A DNA stretch of 64,000 nt from the NCBI RefSeq assembly GCF_009769755.1, contig NZ_SDWJ01000002.1, positions 682,001 through 746,000 on the forward strand, written 5' to 3'. The translations under genes were made by a program, and so were the position numbers. Positions 62,756 through 64,000 of the stretch are shown in pieces; the stretch's first letter is position 1; each line of letters opens with the position of its first letter. The stretch is from Sphingorhabdus profundilacus (lineage in GTDB: Bacteria; Pseudomonadota; Alphaproteobacteria; Sphingomonadales; Sphingomonadaceae). The notes beneath the pieces were generated by a model, which saw nothing but the letters and a program-made list of their open reading frames with translations, had not been told where the DNA came from and made no database searches.

Positions 62756-63298
62756 GCAACCCCGCCTACCCGGCGCGCTATGACCCCACCTGTTAAAAGT
62801 GGACCGCGCTACAACAATTTGATCACCGCCGAAAAAGTCCGGGTCATCGATGATGACGGTGAAAATCTGGGGGTGCTCTACACCCGCGAAGCGATAGCAC
62901 AAGCGGCCGAAGTGGGCCTTGATCTGGTCGAAGTATCTCCGAACGCTGATCCACCCGTTTGCAAATTTCTCGACATCGGCAAATTCAAATATGAGGCCCA
63001 GAAAAAGGCCAACCTGGCCCGTAAAAGCCAGAAGACGCAGGAGATCAAAGAGATCAAGATGCGTCCGAACATCGATGACCATGACTATATGGTAAAGATG
63101 AAAAAGGTGGCCGAGTTCATTGAAGAGGGTGACAAGGTCAAGATCACGCTGCGTTTCCGCGGTCGCGAATTGGCACACCAGCAGCTGGGAATGCAGTTGT
63201 TGCAGCGCGTTCAGGCCGATACCGCCGATACGGCCAAAATTGAGGCCCATCCCCGGATGGAAGGGCGCCAGATGCTGATGGTGCTTTCACCGAAATAG
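62753..63298 (+). CDS. infC: Translation initiation factor IF-3
   Basis: 181 aa if started at the AUC codon 62753; 172 aa from the ATG at 62780. The N-domain has [20 protein letters not shown] and [17 protein letters not shown], a lysine-rich linker ([13 protein letters not shown]) follows, and the C-domain shows [17 protein letters not shown] and [18 protein letters not shown]. It binds the 30S subunit and checks the start codon. A strong terminator follows at 63325. In many genomes rpmI/rplT follow infC, but here the neighbour is a convergent SURF1 gene. Confidence 0.95.
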   Translation: MATPPTRRAMTPPVKSGPRYNNLITAEKVRVIDDDGENLGVLYTREAIAQAAEVGLDLVEVSPNADPPVCKFLDIGKFKYEAQKKANLARKSQKTQEIKEIKMRPNIDDHDYMVKMKKVAEFIEEGDKVKITLRFRGRELAHQQLGMQLLQRVQADTADTAKIEAHPRMEGRQMLMVLSPK

Positions 63299-63324
63299 TT
63301 CGTTTGGCAGGTACCAAGACCACC

Positions 63325-63355
63325 ATGGCCGGGTTTATGTCCCGGCCATTTTTTT
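63325..63355 (+). terminator. Strong rho-independent terminator of infC
   Basis: ATGGCCGGG (63325-63333) and CCCGGCCAT (63341-63349), 7-nt loop, then TTTTTT. The hairpin overlaps the last codons of the convergent SURF1 gene, whose stop is in the loop at 63335-63337. Confidence 0.95.
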
Positions 63356-63964
63356 GCGTAGCGCGAGCCCGTAAATAATCGCAGCAGCAGCAGCGAACAG
63401 GAACCACTGAACAGCGTAAGAACCATTATTTGCGATCTTGCTACGAATTTTGCTTAAGGATGGCGGTTCGGGCGTTCGAAGCCCACCCAGGCCTGTCTTT
63501 GATACCAGCATGGGCCGCAAGATGACTTTTGAACCGAATAGCTTTGCAATCATCGATTGTCGGTCGGGTTCGGTCGTAATCACCCCCTCGACCAATCCAC
63601 CATTCCAATCCACTTTTTCATTTGGACGATTCGATATGCCAGCGACAATTAAAGCGCCCGGCCCTTCGGCACCGGTGGCACATTCTGCAAGATAACGGGT
63701 ACCAGTGTTGCCCATATTATCGCTGCCCGAGTCTTCGACCCAGCGCACCACGCGCAAACAGGTGACCAACGATTTGCGGTGCAATGAACTTGCGTCCACC
63801 GGACCCAATTGGGGGTAGGCAATAGCGGGCTTGGAGATATTCGCGGACACTTGCCGCAATAAAATCTCGTTCATGCCCTTGCGCTGCAATTGCCAGATGC
63901 CAAGTCCGACCATCGTTGCAACGGCAAGGCTGACCAATATCGTTGGGATTAATGGCCATTTCAT
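63335..63964 (-). CDS. SURF1-family cytochrome oxidase assembly protein
   Basis: 209 aa, two membrane segments at the ends as in the family: N-terminal (about 5-23) followed by the signature GLGIWQLQRKG, and C-terminal (about 185-203) after YAVQWFLFAAAAAIIYGL. The periplasmic middle is variable. SURF1 helps insert heme a into cytochrome c oxidase subunit 1. The start overlaps the stop of an upstream frame (ATGA). The 3' end lies inside the infC terminator. Confidence 0.9.
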   Translation of the reverse strand: MKWPLIPTILVSLAVATMVGLGIWQLQRKGMNEILLRQVSANISKPAIAYPQLGPVDASSLHRKSLVTCLRVVRWVEDSGSDNMGNTGTRYLAECATGAEGPGALIVAGISNRPNEKVDWNGGLVEGVITTEPDRQSMIAKLFGSKVILRPMLVSKTGLGGLRTPEPPSLSKIRSKIANNGSYAVQWFLFAAAAAIIYGLALRKKMAGT

Positions 63965-64000
63965 GTGACGTCATCCCGCCCGGCTTCCTTAGCGCGGTTG
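63961..64000 (-). CDS. C-terminal end of an upstream gene, truncated by the window
   Basis: The frame ...NRAKEAGRDDVT ends in a TGA that overlaps the SURF1 ATG (ATGA), suggesting translational coupling. In related genomes the gene before SURF1 is often a DUF983 protein next to cytochrome oxidase genes, but 12 residues are too few to identify it. Confidence 0.35.
   Translation of the reverse strand, partial: NRAKEAGRDDVT

Noticed and set aside
62780-62782. ATG as start of infC
   Set aside because: No ribosome site stands before it, whereas the in-frame ATC at 62753 has CAGGAG at ideal distance; the ATG cannot be fully excluded without peptide data.

Overview
The window looks like chromosomal DNA of an alphaproteobacterium, most probably a Sphingomonadales member (Sphingomonas/Sphingopyxis/Sphingorhabdus type). 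Support comes from moderate-to-high GC, a PopZ polar-organising protein, an isoaspartate-methyltransferase-like/TolC/PopZ gene string, a SURF1 gene next to infC, and a large exopolysaccharide region. The taxonomic call is inference from gene content; no marker gene was searched.

Layout. 1-676: 5' part of a secreted subtilase (minus strand). 1090-6657: polysaccharide co-polymerase/tyrosine kinase (Wzc type), then a tight four-gene string (metallophosphoesterase, ATP-grasp, SDR epimerase, initiating sugar transferase). 6794-7522: LuxR-type regulator with a degenerate receiver domain. 8194-11550: two convergent pectate-lyase-like secreted proteins. 11825-19599: compact VirB type IV secretion operon, order B1-B2-B3-B4-B6-B9-B10-B11, without recognisable B5, B7, B8, VirD4 or relaxase. 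19792-21147: third lyase-like gene. 21172-39231: main polysaccharide region (glycosyltransferases, OPX exporter and outer-membrane barrel, two sulfotransferases, DegT aminotransferase, FlaA1-type dehydratase, formyltransferase, PIG-L deacetylase, Wzy polymerase, Wzx flippase), closed by a fourth lyase-like paralogue. 39522-48173: giant trimeric autotransporter adhesin (about 2,880 aa). 48174-50060: a hot spot of palindromic dispersed repeats around a DUF559 endonuclease-like gene. 50070-64000: housekeeping genes (tRNA-Cys, PCMT-like, tolC, popZ, amidohydrolase, S9 peptidase, valS, dsbD, infC, SURF1).

Working together. The Wzx/Wzy/Wzc/OPX set indicates a Wzy-dependent exported heteropolysaccharide. 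Modification genes suggest a 4-amino-6-deoxy sugar that may be N-formylated, plus sulfate groups. The four beta-helix lyase-like proteins may trim or release the polymer. The VirB-like envelope machine lies between lyase genes, inside the polysaccharide region.

Most notable signals: an in-frame 87-bp palindromic repeat inside valS, of the same family as repeats near 48.8 kb; a DUF559 gene bracketed by two direct copies of a ~160-bp palindromic element; an 813-bp near-perfect tandem duplication in the adhesin; the reduced VirB operon; an AUC start with a well-placed Shine-Dalgarno for infC; and a 23-aa membrane peptide gene too short for usual gene calling.
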